From positions 1 through 7,508 of the forward strand of contig JAISKU010000023.1 in the NCBI GenBank assembly GCA_031261245.1: a DNA stretch of 7,508 nt, in the 5' to 3' direction. This document shows, in pieces, positions 1-6,282 of this stretch. How positions within the stretch are numbered: the first letter of the stretch is position 1; every line of letters starts with the position of its first letter. The notes beneath the pieces were generated by a model, which was not told where the DNA came from, did no database searches, and was given only the letters and a program-made list of their open reading frames with translations. The position numbers and the translations under genes were made by a program. The stretch is from Oscillospiraceae bacterium. Lineage in GTDB: Bacteria > Bacillota > Clostridia > Oscillospirales > Oscillospiraceae.

Positions 1-619
1 CGGCGTCGGAGAACTGCGACAGCGCGCTTCTCGCCGCGACGACGTCTCCCCGCGCGGCGCATCGCCCGAAATTGTACTGTCCGCCCTGCGCCATCATCAT
101 GCAGCTATGCGACAGCCGCTTCAGCCGCAGATCCTCCGGGAAAAATTCCGACAGATACTCGCGCGTTTTCGTGAACTCCCCGGAGTTGTCGAGGAATATC
201 TCCCCGTTCACCGCCATCGCGAGGTTCTCCTCCGGGATGTTCACCCAATCGTTCAGCGTTTTCGGCCCTTCCGGGTATCCGATCAAGCTCCTGTAAAAAC
301 CGCCGACCGTCTCGATTCCGACGCGCGCGCCGTACTCCGACTTCGTGCGCGGAAATTCCGGCGGGTGCGTCTCTAAAAGCTCCGCCTTCCACGCCGCCAG
401 CTCCGGAATGCGCGCCGAATATCCCTCCGGTAGCCACAGGAAGAAGTCAACTCCCCAGTCGTGGTCGCGCGAAATCTCATCGTCGTACCCGAAGCACTCG
501 GAGCCGTTCCCCACGAGCCCCGCCGCGAGGCTCGTCAGCAGCTCCGGAAAGCGCTCTTTTAGCGACGGCAGCGCGTACCTCTCAAAATACTCGTGCGAGA
601 GTGCGAGCGCACCTGTCAT
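1..619 (-). CDS. DUF4037 domain protein, nucleotidyltransferase-like (partial, C-terminus outside window)
   Basis: The N-terminal 206 codons are visible and the frame stays open to the window edge. It starts at ATG 619-617, whose bases overlap the TGA stop of the TPR gene (ATGA), so translational coupling is likely. The protein begins MTGALALSHEYFERYALPSL. Around residues 37-56 it has a glycine-serine pair (G39-S40), then Y44-D45-D46, then D52-H53-D54-W55-G56. This GS...DxD arrangement resembles the metal- and nucleotide-binding loop of the Pol-beta-type nucleotidyltransferase fold. Further segments typical of the DUF4037 family as I know it are LNDWVNIPEENLA (122-134) and a DLRLKRLSHSCMMMAQGGQY-like helix (163-182). 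Family membership is recognised from sequence pattern. Nucleotidyl transfer is inferred and no substrate is known. It is the last visible gene of the DUF4125-TPR-DUF4037 operon. No signal peptide or membrane segment is seen, so it is probably cytosolic. Confidence 0.82.
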   Translation of the reverse strand, partial: MTGALALSHEYFERYALPSLKERFPELLTSLAAGLVGNGSECFGYDDEISRDHDWGVDFFLWLPEGYSARIPELAAWKAELLETHPPEFPRTKSEYGARVGIETVGGFYRSLIGYPEGPKTLNDWVNIPEENLAMAVNGEIFLDNSGEFTKTREYLSEFFPEDLRLKRLSHSCMMMAQGGQYNFGRCAARGDVVAARSALSQFSDA

Positions 620-1563
620 TTACCCCTCCGCGACTCGAGCTTCATCAGCCAGAATTTGCACTCCCGCGCGCGGTCGTGCTCCTCCCCGAGTATCCCCTGC
701 AACAGCTCAAGCGCCACAGCGCCGTGGCGCAGCGCGTTGTCGATATCGCCGAGTGCCTCATAGACGGCGGCGATGTTGCGCTCCGTCGTGGCGTACTCTA
801 TATTCTGCCCGAAGAAACGCTCCGTAAGCGCGAGCGAGGCCTCGTAATTCTTCAGCGCGGCGGCGTAGTCGCGCTTTACAAACAGCAGCGTTGCGTATGT
901 GGAGAGCGCGGCGGCGTGGTGGACGTTCTCCTCGCCCATGTTTTTGTAGAGCTCCAGCGCCTCGGAGACGAGCTTCTCCGCGCCGTCGTAGTCCTTTTGG
1001 CGTATCCTCACGGCGGCGAGGTTATTCAGCGCCGTGGCGACCTCGTGCTCCTCCCCCGCGCCCGCGCGTATGAGGTCAAGCCCCTGCTTCGCGTAATCAT
1101 ACGCCTTGTCGTAGTCGCCCGTCTCCTGGTACGCGAGCGAGAGGTTGTTGAGCACACTCGCGTACGCGTAGTCGTCGCGCAGCTCGGAGGCTTCAAGCAT
1201 CTCCTTCGCGCGCAGGAAGAGCGTAACCGTCTGCTCGCTGTCGCCCATCAGGCGGAACAGCCCCGCGAGGTTCAGCAGTATCTTCGCGTAGGCGGGAGAG
1301 CCCGACGCGCCATGCTTTTCCATCTGTAACAGCGCCTTTGAGAACGCCTCCGCCGACTCAGCGTACCGCGATACGCCGCGGTAGAACCCCGCCAGCTCGT
1401 TTAAGAGCGACACGTATTCGGAGCGCTCATCCTCGGCGTTGCCCTCCATGACGCTTATCGTCGTCAGCAAAAAGCTCTCCACCGCGTCGTTGTTCCCCTC
1501 GGCGTACAGCGCGTCGAGCTTGTCAAATATCCCCTGTAGCATAATTTCATCCGTTCCGGGCAC
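616..1563 (-). CDS. Tetratricopeptide repeat protein (kinesin-light-chain-type TPR array)
   Basis: This 315-residue, apparently cytosolic protein is built almost wholly of helical repeats. About six units are spaced 41-42 residues apart, starting near residues 50, 92, 134, 176, 217 and 258. They are recognisable by recurring LNNLA/LNELA cores followed by G-D-Y-x-x-A (for example TGDYDKA, QKDYDGA, VKRDYAAA, LGDIDNA). The 42-residue period is typical of kinesin-light-chain-like TPRs, which act as protein-binding scaffolds. No enzymatic domain is visible. The start is uncertain: GTG at 1563 has an AAGGG four bases upstream, while ATG at 1542 (residue 8, MLQGIFDKLD) is an alternative that loses nothing of the repeats. 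It lies 38 bp after the DUF4125 gene, and its TGA overlaps the ATG of the DUF4037 gene, so it probably bridges or regulates these two partners. That role is inference. Confidence 0.88.
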   Translation of the reverse strand: MPGTDEIMLQGIFDKLDALYAEGNNDAVESFLLTTISVMEGNAEDERSEYVSLLNELAGFYRGVSRYAESAEAFSKALLQMEKHGASGSPAYAKILLNLAGLFRLMGDSEQTVTLFLRAKEMLEASELRDDYAYASVLNNLSLAYQETGDYDKAYDYAKQGLDLIRAGAGEEHEVATALNNLAAVRIRQKDYDGAEKLVSEALELYKNMGEENVHHAAALSTYATLLFVKRDYAAALKNYEASLALTERFFGQNIEYATTERNIAAVYEALGDIDNALRHGAVALELLQGILGEEHDRARECKFWLMKLESRRGK

Positions 1564-1601
1564 AACGCCCTTTTATTTTGTCGCCATAGCAGATATCCGC
1601 C

Positions 1602-2273
1602 CTAATCGCAGTCCGCGCAGCCGAACGACCAGTCCAGCACCTCCAAGGGCGACGCCTCCGCGCGCGTGCGCGCGGCGTCCTCCGCCTCCTTGAGCGAGGC
1701 GTAGCCGTAGAATTTCACCGAGTTTGCGAGTATCTCCCCGGCGAGCGACACGCCGTTCGCCTCAAGCGCGTCGAGGTGGCGACCCAGCGCCGCGAGCGTG
1801 TTTTCGGAGTACGTCAGCAGCTCCCCGAGCTGGTACGTCTCGATCGACGTCACGCCCGAGAAGTCCGACGCGGAGTGCAGCGGACGCCCCGTGCCGGAGA
1901 CATACGGGTACTTCTCCTGAAGCGCCTCCGTCTGCGCCAGCATTTTGTCGGAGATCGCCTGCGCGAGCGCTTCGGCGCGCTCCGTCGGGCGCGGCACGCC
2001 CTCCATCAGCTTTTCGTAGCGCGCGGGCGTCGTCGTGCGCATCATGTGTATGTACTTCTCCGCGATGAGGTTGCGCCCCGCGACCTTCGCGGCCTCGAGG
2101 TCGCCCTCGTAGGACTTCGCCGCCTCGTCCGACCACGCCTCAAACTGACCGCGCCGCATACCGTCAAACGTGCGGAAATCGTCCTGACAGTCCGCCCTCG
2201 GCCCGCCCTCGTTCACGAGCTGGAACATATCCCACTCAAGCGCGACAATGTTGTCCGTCAATGCCTTATCCAT
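1602..2273 (-). CDS. DUF4125 family protein
   Basis: This 223-residue protein matches the DUF4125 family pattern as I recall it. Near the N-terminus it has E13-W14-x-x-F17, N21-E-G-G, D28-C29-Q30, T35-F36, Q43-F44 and S54-Y55-x-x-D58-L. These are followed by GRNLIAEKYIHMM (66-78) and T82-P-x-x-Y86. A second conserved-looking block is GTGRPLHSASD (127-137) and TSIETYQLGELLTYS (142-156). The C-terminus ends in F-G-C219-A-D-C222-D. The start is ATG 2273, with GGAG and AGGA on its 5' side and a consensus promoter 33 bp further upstream. No membrane segment or signal peptide is seen. The biochemical function of the family is not known to me. The invariant-looking polar residues suggest an enzyme or ligand-binding protein, and the three cysteines could bind metal, but both ideas are inference. 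It is the first gene of the operon. Confidence 0.85.
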   Translation of the reverse strand: MDKALTDNIVALEWDMFQLVNEGGPRADCQDDFRTFDGMRRGQFEAWSDEAAKSYEGDLEAAKVAGRNLIAEKYIHMMRTTTPARYEKLMEGVPRPTERAEALAQAISDKMLAQTEALQEKYPYVSGTGRPLHSASDFSGVTSIETYQLGELLTYSENTLAALGRHLDALEANGVSLAGEILANSVKFYGYASLKEAEDAARTRAEASPLEVLDWSFGCADCD

Positions 2274-2305
2274 GTCCTCACTCCGTTCTTATTTCGATAT
2301 TCATT

Positions 2306-2335
2306 ATTATATCCAATTACGCCGCATGATGTCAA
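2306..2335 (-). promoter_or_regulatory. Sigma-70/sigma-A-type promoter of the DUF4125 operon
   Basis: On the minus strand, a perfect -35 TTGACA (2335-2330) and a perfect -10 TATAAT (2311-2306) are separated by 18 bp. Transcription would start near 2299, giving a leader of about 26 nt before the DUF4125 ATG. The hexamers match consensus exactly, so strong constitutive expression is expected unless a repressor acts. No clear operator palindrome is seen. Confidence 0.87.
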
Positions 2336-2361
2336 ATACTTTATTGAGCATGAATCATAAC

Positions 2362-2388
2362 AAAAAGGGACGGTTAAACCGTCCCTTT
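2362..2388 (-). terminator. Intrinsic terminator of the uvrC-rsmD-coaD-coiled-coil operon
   Basis: An 11-bp perfect stem (2364-2374 pairing with 2378-2388, core GGGACGG/CCGTCCC) has a 3-nt loop. On the minus strand it is followed by a run of five T (2366-2362) that overlaps the base of the stem. It begins 4 nt after the stop codon of the coiled-coil gene. The asymmetry of the T run points to termination of minus-strand transcription, separating this operon from the DUF4125 promoter 27 bp further on. Confidence 0.9.
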
Positions 2389-2392
2389 CGCG

Positions 2393-2914
2393 TCACTCCT
2401 CAATATCGATGTCGTATGAGCTCTCCGGCGGCGTCTCCGGCTGTGCCGGCTGCCCCTCCGTAGCCCTGCCGAAGCGCGCGCGCGAGTTTTTCATCTCGTC
2501 GAGCGCCGCCGAGAGCGACTCCTCCGTCCGGCGCAGCGTCTCGTCAACGTACACCGTCACGGTGCGGCGCAGCGTCTCGGCATTCGTCTCCGCCGACACG
2601 AGCAAATCGCGGCTCTGCGTTTTCGCTATGCGCAGAACCTCCTGTTCGTCAACGAGCTGGCGGGAGCGCTCCTCCGCCGCGCGGCGCATCTCCTCCGCCT
2701 CACGCTTTGCGCGCGCGATAAAGTCGCTTTTCGCCGCGACAAGCCTCTGCGCCTCGTCGAGCTCCTGCGGGAACATCTGCCGCGCCTCCTCAAGCAGGTC
2801 AAGCGCCGCGCCTCTGTCGATGATGCACTTGTCCGCGCCTATGGGAATCCATTTTGCGCTCTGTATCATCGTGCGCAGCTGTTCAAGCAGGTCGGCAACT
2901 CTTTCTCCACTCAT
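2393..2914 (-). CDS. Coiled-coil (DivIVA / ATP-synthase-B-like) protein
   Basis: This 173-residue hydrophilic protein is dominated by charged helix. A short N-terminal part (about 1-45) contains KWIPIGADKCIID. It is followed by a long, nearly unbroken coiled coil from about residue 47 to 148, rich in Glu, Arg, Ala and Leu (for example AKREAEEMRRAAEERSRQL). A low-complexity acidic, Pro-rich tail (about 151-173) ends DIDIEE. No membrane segment or catalytic motif is visible. In Clostridia a protein of this type is commonly found directly after coaD and is often auto-annotated as ATPase or ATP synthase subunit B-like. I infer that those names reflect coiled-coil similarity rather than activity. 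DivIVA-like cell-division or structural roles are possible but unproven. The start ATG 2914 has GAGGG eight bases upstream. It is the last gene of its operon, 19 bp after the coaD stop, and is followed at once by the terminator. Confidence 0.75.
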   Translation of the reverse strand: MSGERVADLLEQLRTMIQSAKWIPIGADKCIIDRGAALDLLEEARQMFPQELDEAQRLVAAKSDFIARAKREAEEMRRAAEERSRQLVDEQEVLRIAKTQSRDLLVSAETNAETLRRTVTVYVDETLRRTEESLSAALDEMKNSRARFGRATEGQPAQPETPPESSYDIDIEE

Positions 2915-2933
2915 TTGTCATGCCCTCTTTTCG

Positions 2934-3413
2934 TTATTGGTTAATCTTGCGCAGGATATCGTCAATAATCTCCCTCGGGACAAATTCCTTGAGATCCGCG
3001 CCGTACTTCGCCATCTCTTTGACAACGGTTGAACTCAAATATGTATACTTGCCGCTCGACGCCATGAACAGCGTCTCGATATTCGGCTCAATTATCTTAT
3101 TCGCCAGCGCCATTTGGAATTCAAAGTCGAAATCCGAGACGGCGCGCAGCCCCTTGATAACCACCTTCGCGTCGAGCTCCCTCGCGTGCTTTACAAGCAG
3201 ATCGTCGCTCGTGTCCACCTCGACGTTGCCGAAGTGCCGCACCGTGCGGCGTATCATATCCATGCGCTCCTCACACGTAAAAAGCGGCTGCTTTGAGGAA
3301 TTTGCCATCACGCAGACATAGAGCTTGTCGAAAATCCGCGAGGCGCGCCGTATTATATTGAGGTGCCCGAGCGTGATCGGGTCAAAACTTCCGGGATACA
3401 CAGCATTTTTCAT
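2934..3413 (-). CDS. coaD: Pantetheine-phosphate adenylyltransferase (PPAT)
   Basis: The protein transfers AMP from ATP to 4'-phosphopantetheine to make dephospho-CoA, the penultimate step of CoA synthesis, in the cytosol. It has 159 residues, the normal length for bacterial CoaD. The nucleotidyltransferase signature is intact: YPGSFDPITLGH (6-17), with the T/HxGH motif ending at H17. K41 is in SSKQP, R90 is in KGLRAVSDFDFE, and the second signature YLSSTVVKE spans 125-133. The third position of the usual ISSS motif is Thr here, a conservative change. ATG 3413 overlaps the rsmD TGA (ATGA), so translation is probably coupled. The rsmD-coaD pairing is widespread in bacteria, which supports both calls. 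Confidence 0.97.
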   Translation of the reverse strand: MKNAVYPGSFDPITLGHLNIIRRASRIFDKLYVCVMANSSKQPLFTCEERMDMIRRTVRHFGNVEVDTSDDLLVKHARELDAKVVIKGLRAVSDFDFEFQMALANKIIEPNIETLFMASSGKYTYLSSTVVKEMAKYGADLKEFVPREIIDDILRKINQ

Positions 3414-3958
3414 AAAACCGCTTCCTTGGTGTAAATTGTTATTTTGATCTTGCCGTACCTGTACTCACGCTGCTTCCTGTACGGTGGCTCCGTCTCAGGC
3501 ATTTTCAGCTCATCACGCGATTCGCAAACAATTATACCACTATCTTTCAAAATGTCAAATTCTATTATCCGCCGCAGGCATTTTTCTATAAAATCCGTGT
3601 CGTACGGCGGGTCGATGAGTATAATGTCAAACGGCTCCGCGCGCCCGATATACTCCAACGCGTCGGCGCGAACCGTCCGCGCGGCGCCACCCGCCCCGCA
3701 CAGCTCAATATTCCGCCGCGCTATCGCGATCGACTCCTGCGACGAATCGACGAACACGCACTCCGCCGCCCCGCGCGAGAGCGTCTCGAGCCCGAGCTGC
3801 CCCGTGCCGGAAAACAGGTCGAGCACGCGCGCGCCGGCGATTTGAAACTGTATTATGTTGAACACCGACTCCTTCACCTTGTCGCTCGTCGGCCGCACGT
3901 CAAAGCTCTTCGGAGCCTCAAGCCTTCTCCCGCGAAAGTCGCCCGATATCACCCTCAT
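3410..3958 (-). CDS. rsmD: 16S rRNA (guanine(966)-N(2))-methyltransferase
   Basis: This SAM-dependent enzyme methylates N2 of G966 in 16S rRNA during 30S assembly. The 182 residues cover the usual family length. The N-terminal family signature is RVISGDFRGRRLEAP (2-16) followed by RPTSDKVKESVFNI (22-35). The SAM-binding loop is VLDLFSGTGQLGLE (45-58), an acidic ribose-contacting position is FVDSS (69-73), and the catalytic DPPY motif lies at 116-119. The C-terminal EYRYGKIKITIY strand is also typical. Its ATG overlaps the uvrC stop and its stop overlaps the coaD start, both as ATGA, so three genes in a row are tightly coupled. All expected motifs are present and there are no oddities. Confidence 0.96.
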   Translation of the reverse strand: MRVISGDFRGRRLEAPKSFDVRPTSDKVKESVFNIIQFQIAGARVLDLFSGTGQLGLETLSRGAAECVFVDSSQESIAIARRNIELCGAGGAARTVRADALEYIGRAEPFDIILIDPPYDTDFIEKCLRRIIEFDILKDSGIIVCESRDELKMPETEPPYRKQREYRYGKIKITIYTKEAVL

Positions 3959-5772
3959 TTTTCGCCCTCCCCGTGAAAGAAATTGAATACCGCGTCGGCC
4001 GCGTTCTTCGGCACTATTTTGCAGAGCTCCTCAAGACCCGCGTCAGATATCGCCGAAAGACTTCCGAACGCCTTCAGCAGCGCCTTGCGGCGAACCTCTC
4101 CGACGCCGGGTATCGCGTCGAGCTTTGACTTCCGCACGTTCTTTGAGCGCCGCTCGCGGTGGAACTCTACGGCGAAGCGGTGCGTCTCCTCCTGAATCGT
4201 GCCGATGAGCGCGAACGCCGCGGGGTTCGCGTCGATGCCGATCTCCCGCCCGTCGGGAGTCACGAGCGCGCGCGTGCGGTGCCTGTCGTCCTTTACCATG
4301 CCGAACACCGGCGCGGCGATTCCGAGCGCGCCCAGCGCCGCCGAAGCGACATTCGCGTGGGCCTGTCCGCCATCGATAAGAAACACGTCCGGCAGCGGCG
4401 AGAACTTCTCGTCCCCGTCGAGAAAGCGCTTTGCCCGCCGCGTGACGACCTCCTCCATTGAGTGGTAATCGTCCTGCGATTCGAGCGACTTTATCGCAAA
4501 GCGGCGGTACGCCGCCTTTTTCGGCTTGCCGTTTTCAAAAACCGTCATCGATGCGACGATCTCCTCGGAGCCCGTGTTGGAGATGTCATACGCCTCCATG
4601 CGCGCGGGCGGAGCGTCGAGCGCCATCGCCTTTTGCAGCCACTCTATCGTCTTGCGCGTCTTTTCCTCGCGCGTCGTGGCGCGCTCCGTCTCCTCGCGGG
4701 CGTTTACCGCCGCCGTCTCGACGAGCTTGCGCTTGTCCCCGCGCCTCGGCACGTTCAGCTCCACCCTGTGCTCCGCCGTCTGCGTGAACAGCAGCTCAAG
4801 CACCTGCGCGTCCGGCGGCGCTCCCGGCAGCAAAATCACGCGCGGGAACGTCTCGCGCGGCAGGTAATACTGGCGCAGCAGCCCGCTTATCGCCTCGCTG
4901 TCGTCCTCGATCGGCGTGTCGATAAGCTCAAAATCCTTGTCGAGCAGCTTTCCGTCGATACAGTGCAGCACGACGAAGCAGCTCCTCGCCTCTCCCCTGT
5001 AAAACCCGATCACGTCCGTGTCCGCGCGCGCCCCGGAGATCACGAGCTGGCGCTTCGTCAGCTCCCGCACCGCCCGCAGCCTGTCGCGCAGCTCGGCGGC
5101 GCGCTCAAACTTCATCTCCTCGGCGGCCTGCTCCATCTCGCGCGTGATATCGGCAATGAGCTTTTCCGCGTGGCCGTCGAACGCCGTAATCGCGGATCTC
5201 ACCGCCTCGGAATACTCGCCCGCGCCGCGCTCCGGCAGGCACCAGCCGCGGCACGAGCCTATGTGCATATTCAGGCACGGACGCTCTTTCCCGATATCGC
5301 GCGGGAATTGACGCGTGCACGTCGGCAGCCCGAACGCCTTGGAAACGGCGTCTATCGCCGCGTGGGCGACGTTGCGCCCCGCGTATGGGCCGAGGTATCG
5401 CGCCCCGTCGCTGCGCTTTTTTGACGCGACGGAAAAGCGCGGGTACTCCTCGCGCGTGTCCACGCGTATGAACGGGTGACCCTTGTCGTCGCGCAGACGT
5501 ATATTATACTTCGGCATGTGGTGCTTTATGAGCTGGTTCTCGAGGACGAGCGCCTCGAACTCCGAATTTGCGATTATTACGTCAAAGCTCGCGACCTTCG
5601 ACACCATCAGCTCCGTCTTCGGCTCGTGCTCGCCGTGGAAATAGCTCGACACGCGGTTTTTCAGCGCGATTGCCTTTCCGACGTAAATAACCTCGCCGCT
5701 TTTGTCCATCATAATATACACGCCCGGGCTTTTGGGCAGCGCGTTCGCCTTTTCCCTCAGAGTGTCACGCAT
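3955..5772 (-). CDS. uvrC: Excinuclease ABC subunit C
   Basis: UvrC makes the 3' and 5' incisions at damaged DNA after UvrA and UvrB have located the lesion (nucleotide excision repair). The 605 residues cover the full family length. In order: a GIY-YIG nuclease domain (about 12-95; G17-V-Y19, I29-Y-V-G32, R40, E78); four cysteines C152, C166, C174 and C178 with the spacing of the reported UvrC iron-sulfur site; a UVR/UvrB-binding helix pair (about 203-237; EEMKFERAAELRDRLRA); the RNase H-like endonuclease (about 380-535) with YDIS D396, DDYHSM D434-D435, LIDGG D467 and H531; and a C-terminal helix-hairpin-helix (about 551-585; AIPGVGEVRRKALLKAFGS). The start ATG 5772 has a strong GGAGGG (5783-5778) five bases upstream. 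It is the first gene of the operon, with divergent plus-strand genes upstream. Confidence 0.98.
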   Translation of the reverse strand: MRDTLREKANALPKSPGVYIMMDKSGEVIYVGKAIALKNRVSSYFHGEHEPKTELMVSKVASFDVIIANSEFEALVLENQLIKHHMPKYNIRLRDDKGHPFIRVDTREEYPRFSVASKKRSDGARYLGPYAGRNVAHAAIDAVSKAFGLPTCTRQFPRDIGKERPCLNMHIGSCRGWCLPERGAGEYSEAVRSAITAFDGHAEKLIADITREMEQAAEEMKFERAAELRDRLRAVRELTKRQLVISGARADTDVIGFYRGEARSCFVVLHCIDGKLLDKDFELIDTPIEDDSEAISGLLRQYYLPRETFPRVILLPGAPPDAQVLELLFTQTAEHRVELNVPRRGDKRKLVETAAVNAREETERATTREEKTRKTIEWLQKAMALDAPPARMEAYDISNTGSEEIVASMTVFENGKPKKAAYRRFAIKSLESQDDYHSMEEVVTRRAKRFLDGDEKFSPLPDVFLIDGGQAHANVASAALGALGIAAPVFGMVKDDRHRTRALVTPDGREIGIDANPAAFALIGTIQEETHRFAVEFHRERRSKNVRKSKLDAIPGVGEVRRKALLKAFGSLSAISDAGLEELCKIVPKNAADAVFNFFHGEGEK

Positions 5773-5807
5773 TTTATCCCTCCCGCCGCGCAGTTTGATT
5801 CGCTCCC

Positions 5808-5816
5808 ATTATCGCA
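5808..5816 (-). promoter_or_regulatory. Possible extended -10 promoter for uvrC
   Basis: On the minus strand, TGCGATAAT (5816-5808) fits an extended -10 (TGn plus a one-mismatch TATAAT). It would place the start of transcription near 5801, about 28 nt before the uvrC ATG. A TTGACT lies only 10 bp upstream of it, too close to be its -35. A T-rich stretch lies at normal -35 distance. This is the only good candidate in the gap, but it is supported by one element only. Confidence 0.5.
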
Positions 5817-5857
5817 CAGTTGAAGTCAAAAAAAAAGTTAAATTTATTATTTTGACG

Positions 5858-5885
5858 TTGCATTTTTTTAATTATCTGATATACT
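5858..5885 (+). promoter_or_regulatory. Promoter for the HPt / REC-HD-GYP genes
   Basis: A plus-strand -10 TATACT (5880-5885) is preceded by an extended -10 TG at 5877-5878. TTGCAT at 5858-5863 lies 16 bp upstream and serves as a -35. The surrounding A/T tracts (nine A at 5828-5836, seven T at 5863-5869) could act like an UP element. Predicted transcription starts near 5892, giving a leader of about 35 nt. An alternative -35, TTGACG at 5852-5857, has a 22-bp spacing and is less likely. Confidence 0.65.
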
Positions 5886-5912
5886 ATACGTTAATTGGCA
5901 AGTTTCGTTTTT

Positions 5913-5918
5913 AAGGAG
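5913..5918 (+). promoter_or_regulatory. Ribosome binding site deciding the HPt start
   Basis: AAGGAG lies 8 nt before ATG 5927. An in-frame GTG at 5918-5920 overlaps this site and cannot use it, so the ATG is the start. Confidence 0.85.
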
Positions 5919-5926
5919 TGTTTCTC

Positions 5927-6247
5927 ATGTCAAACTATATTGACCAGGAAAGCGGTCTGAAAAGGGTCGGCGGAAGCGCCGCTCTGTACAAGAAGCTCCT
6001 CGGAAAATTTATCGAGGGAAAATATCAGGAACAGCTTGAGACCCTGCTCGCCGAAGGCAAAATCGAGGACGCGACAGGCATGGCCCACACGATCAAGGGC
6101 GTCGCCGCGAACCTCTCGCTCACCGAGGTGAATCGGCTGGCGTTACAGGTGGAGCAGGCGCTGAAAAGCGGCGGGGACTACGCTTCCCTCGTGCCTCAGC
6201 TGCACGCCGCGACGGACGCGACGATCGAGGAGATCAACGGGCTTTAG
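5927..6247 (+). CDS. Stand-alone HPt (histidine phosphotransfer) domain protein
   Basis: This small 106-residue helical protein carries the HPt signature AHTIKGVAANLSL (53-65). H54 is the expected phospho-accepting histidine, followed by the usual K57-G58. An N-terminal helix (about 18-44; LYKKLLGKFIEGKYQEQLETL) and two C-terminal helices (about 66-78 and 86-103) complete the four-helix bundle. Such proteins shuttle phosphoryl groups between receiver domains of hybrid kinases and response regulators; no kinase or receiver domain is fused here. The ATG 5927 start is set by AAGGAG 8 nt upstream. It is the first plus-strand gene after the divergent promoter. The next gene, a receiver-containing regulator 58 bp downstream, is the obvious candidate partner. 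No terminator is visible between them. Confidence 0.9.
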   Translation: MSNYIDQESGLKRVGGSAALYKKLLGKFIEGKYQEQLETLLAEGKIEDATGMAHTIKGVAANLSLTEVNRLALQVEQALKSGGDYASLVPQLHAATDATIEEINGL

Positions 6248-6282
6248 GCTCGCGCCTACCAACCGCAAAACTGCTGCAAATA

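Noticed and set aside
601..1329. 242-codon plus-strand open frame opposite the TPR gene
   Set aside because: It is antisense to a clear TPR array, its product is Arg/Val-rich low complexity, and no ribosome site or family pattern is seen.
1564..1601. Possible small peptide or separate promoter between the DUF4125 and TPR genes
   Set aside because: The 38-bp gap contains only a four-codon ATG frame ending in TAA, and no -35/-10 pair.
1762..2136. 124-codon minus-strand frame inside the DUF4125 gene
   Set aside because: It is out of frame with the recognisable DUF4125 protein, and its Gly/Arg-rich composition is typical of a shifted frame in GC-rich DNA.
4462..5424. 320-codon open frame on the plus strand inside uvrC
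   Set aside because: It lies antisense to a fully convincing UvrC. Its product is Arg/Leu/Val-rich with no recognisable domain, as expected from the complement of GC-rich codons.
5820..5870. A and T homopolymer runs as an intrinsic terminator between the divergent genes
   Set aside because: No GC-rich stem precedes the runs, and no gene converges on this region; promoter elements explain the composition better.
5918..5926. GTG start giving a 109-residue HPt protein
   Set aside because: The GTG is part of the ribosome binding sequence itself; the ATG at 5927 has correct 8-nt spacing.
6247..6258. AGGC/GCCT mini-hairpin after the HPt stop as a terminator
   Set aside because: The stem has only 4 bp and no T run follows, so it cannot be supported as a terminator.
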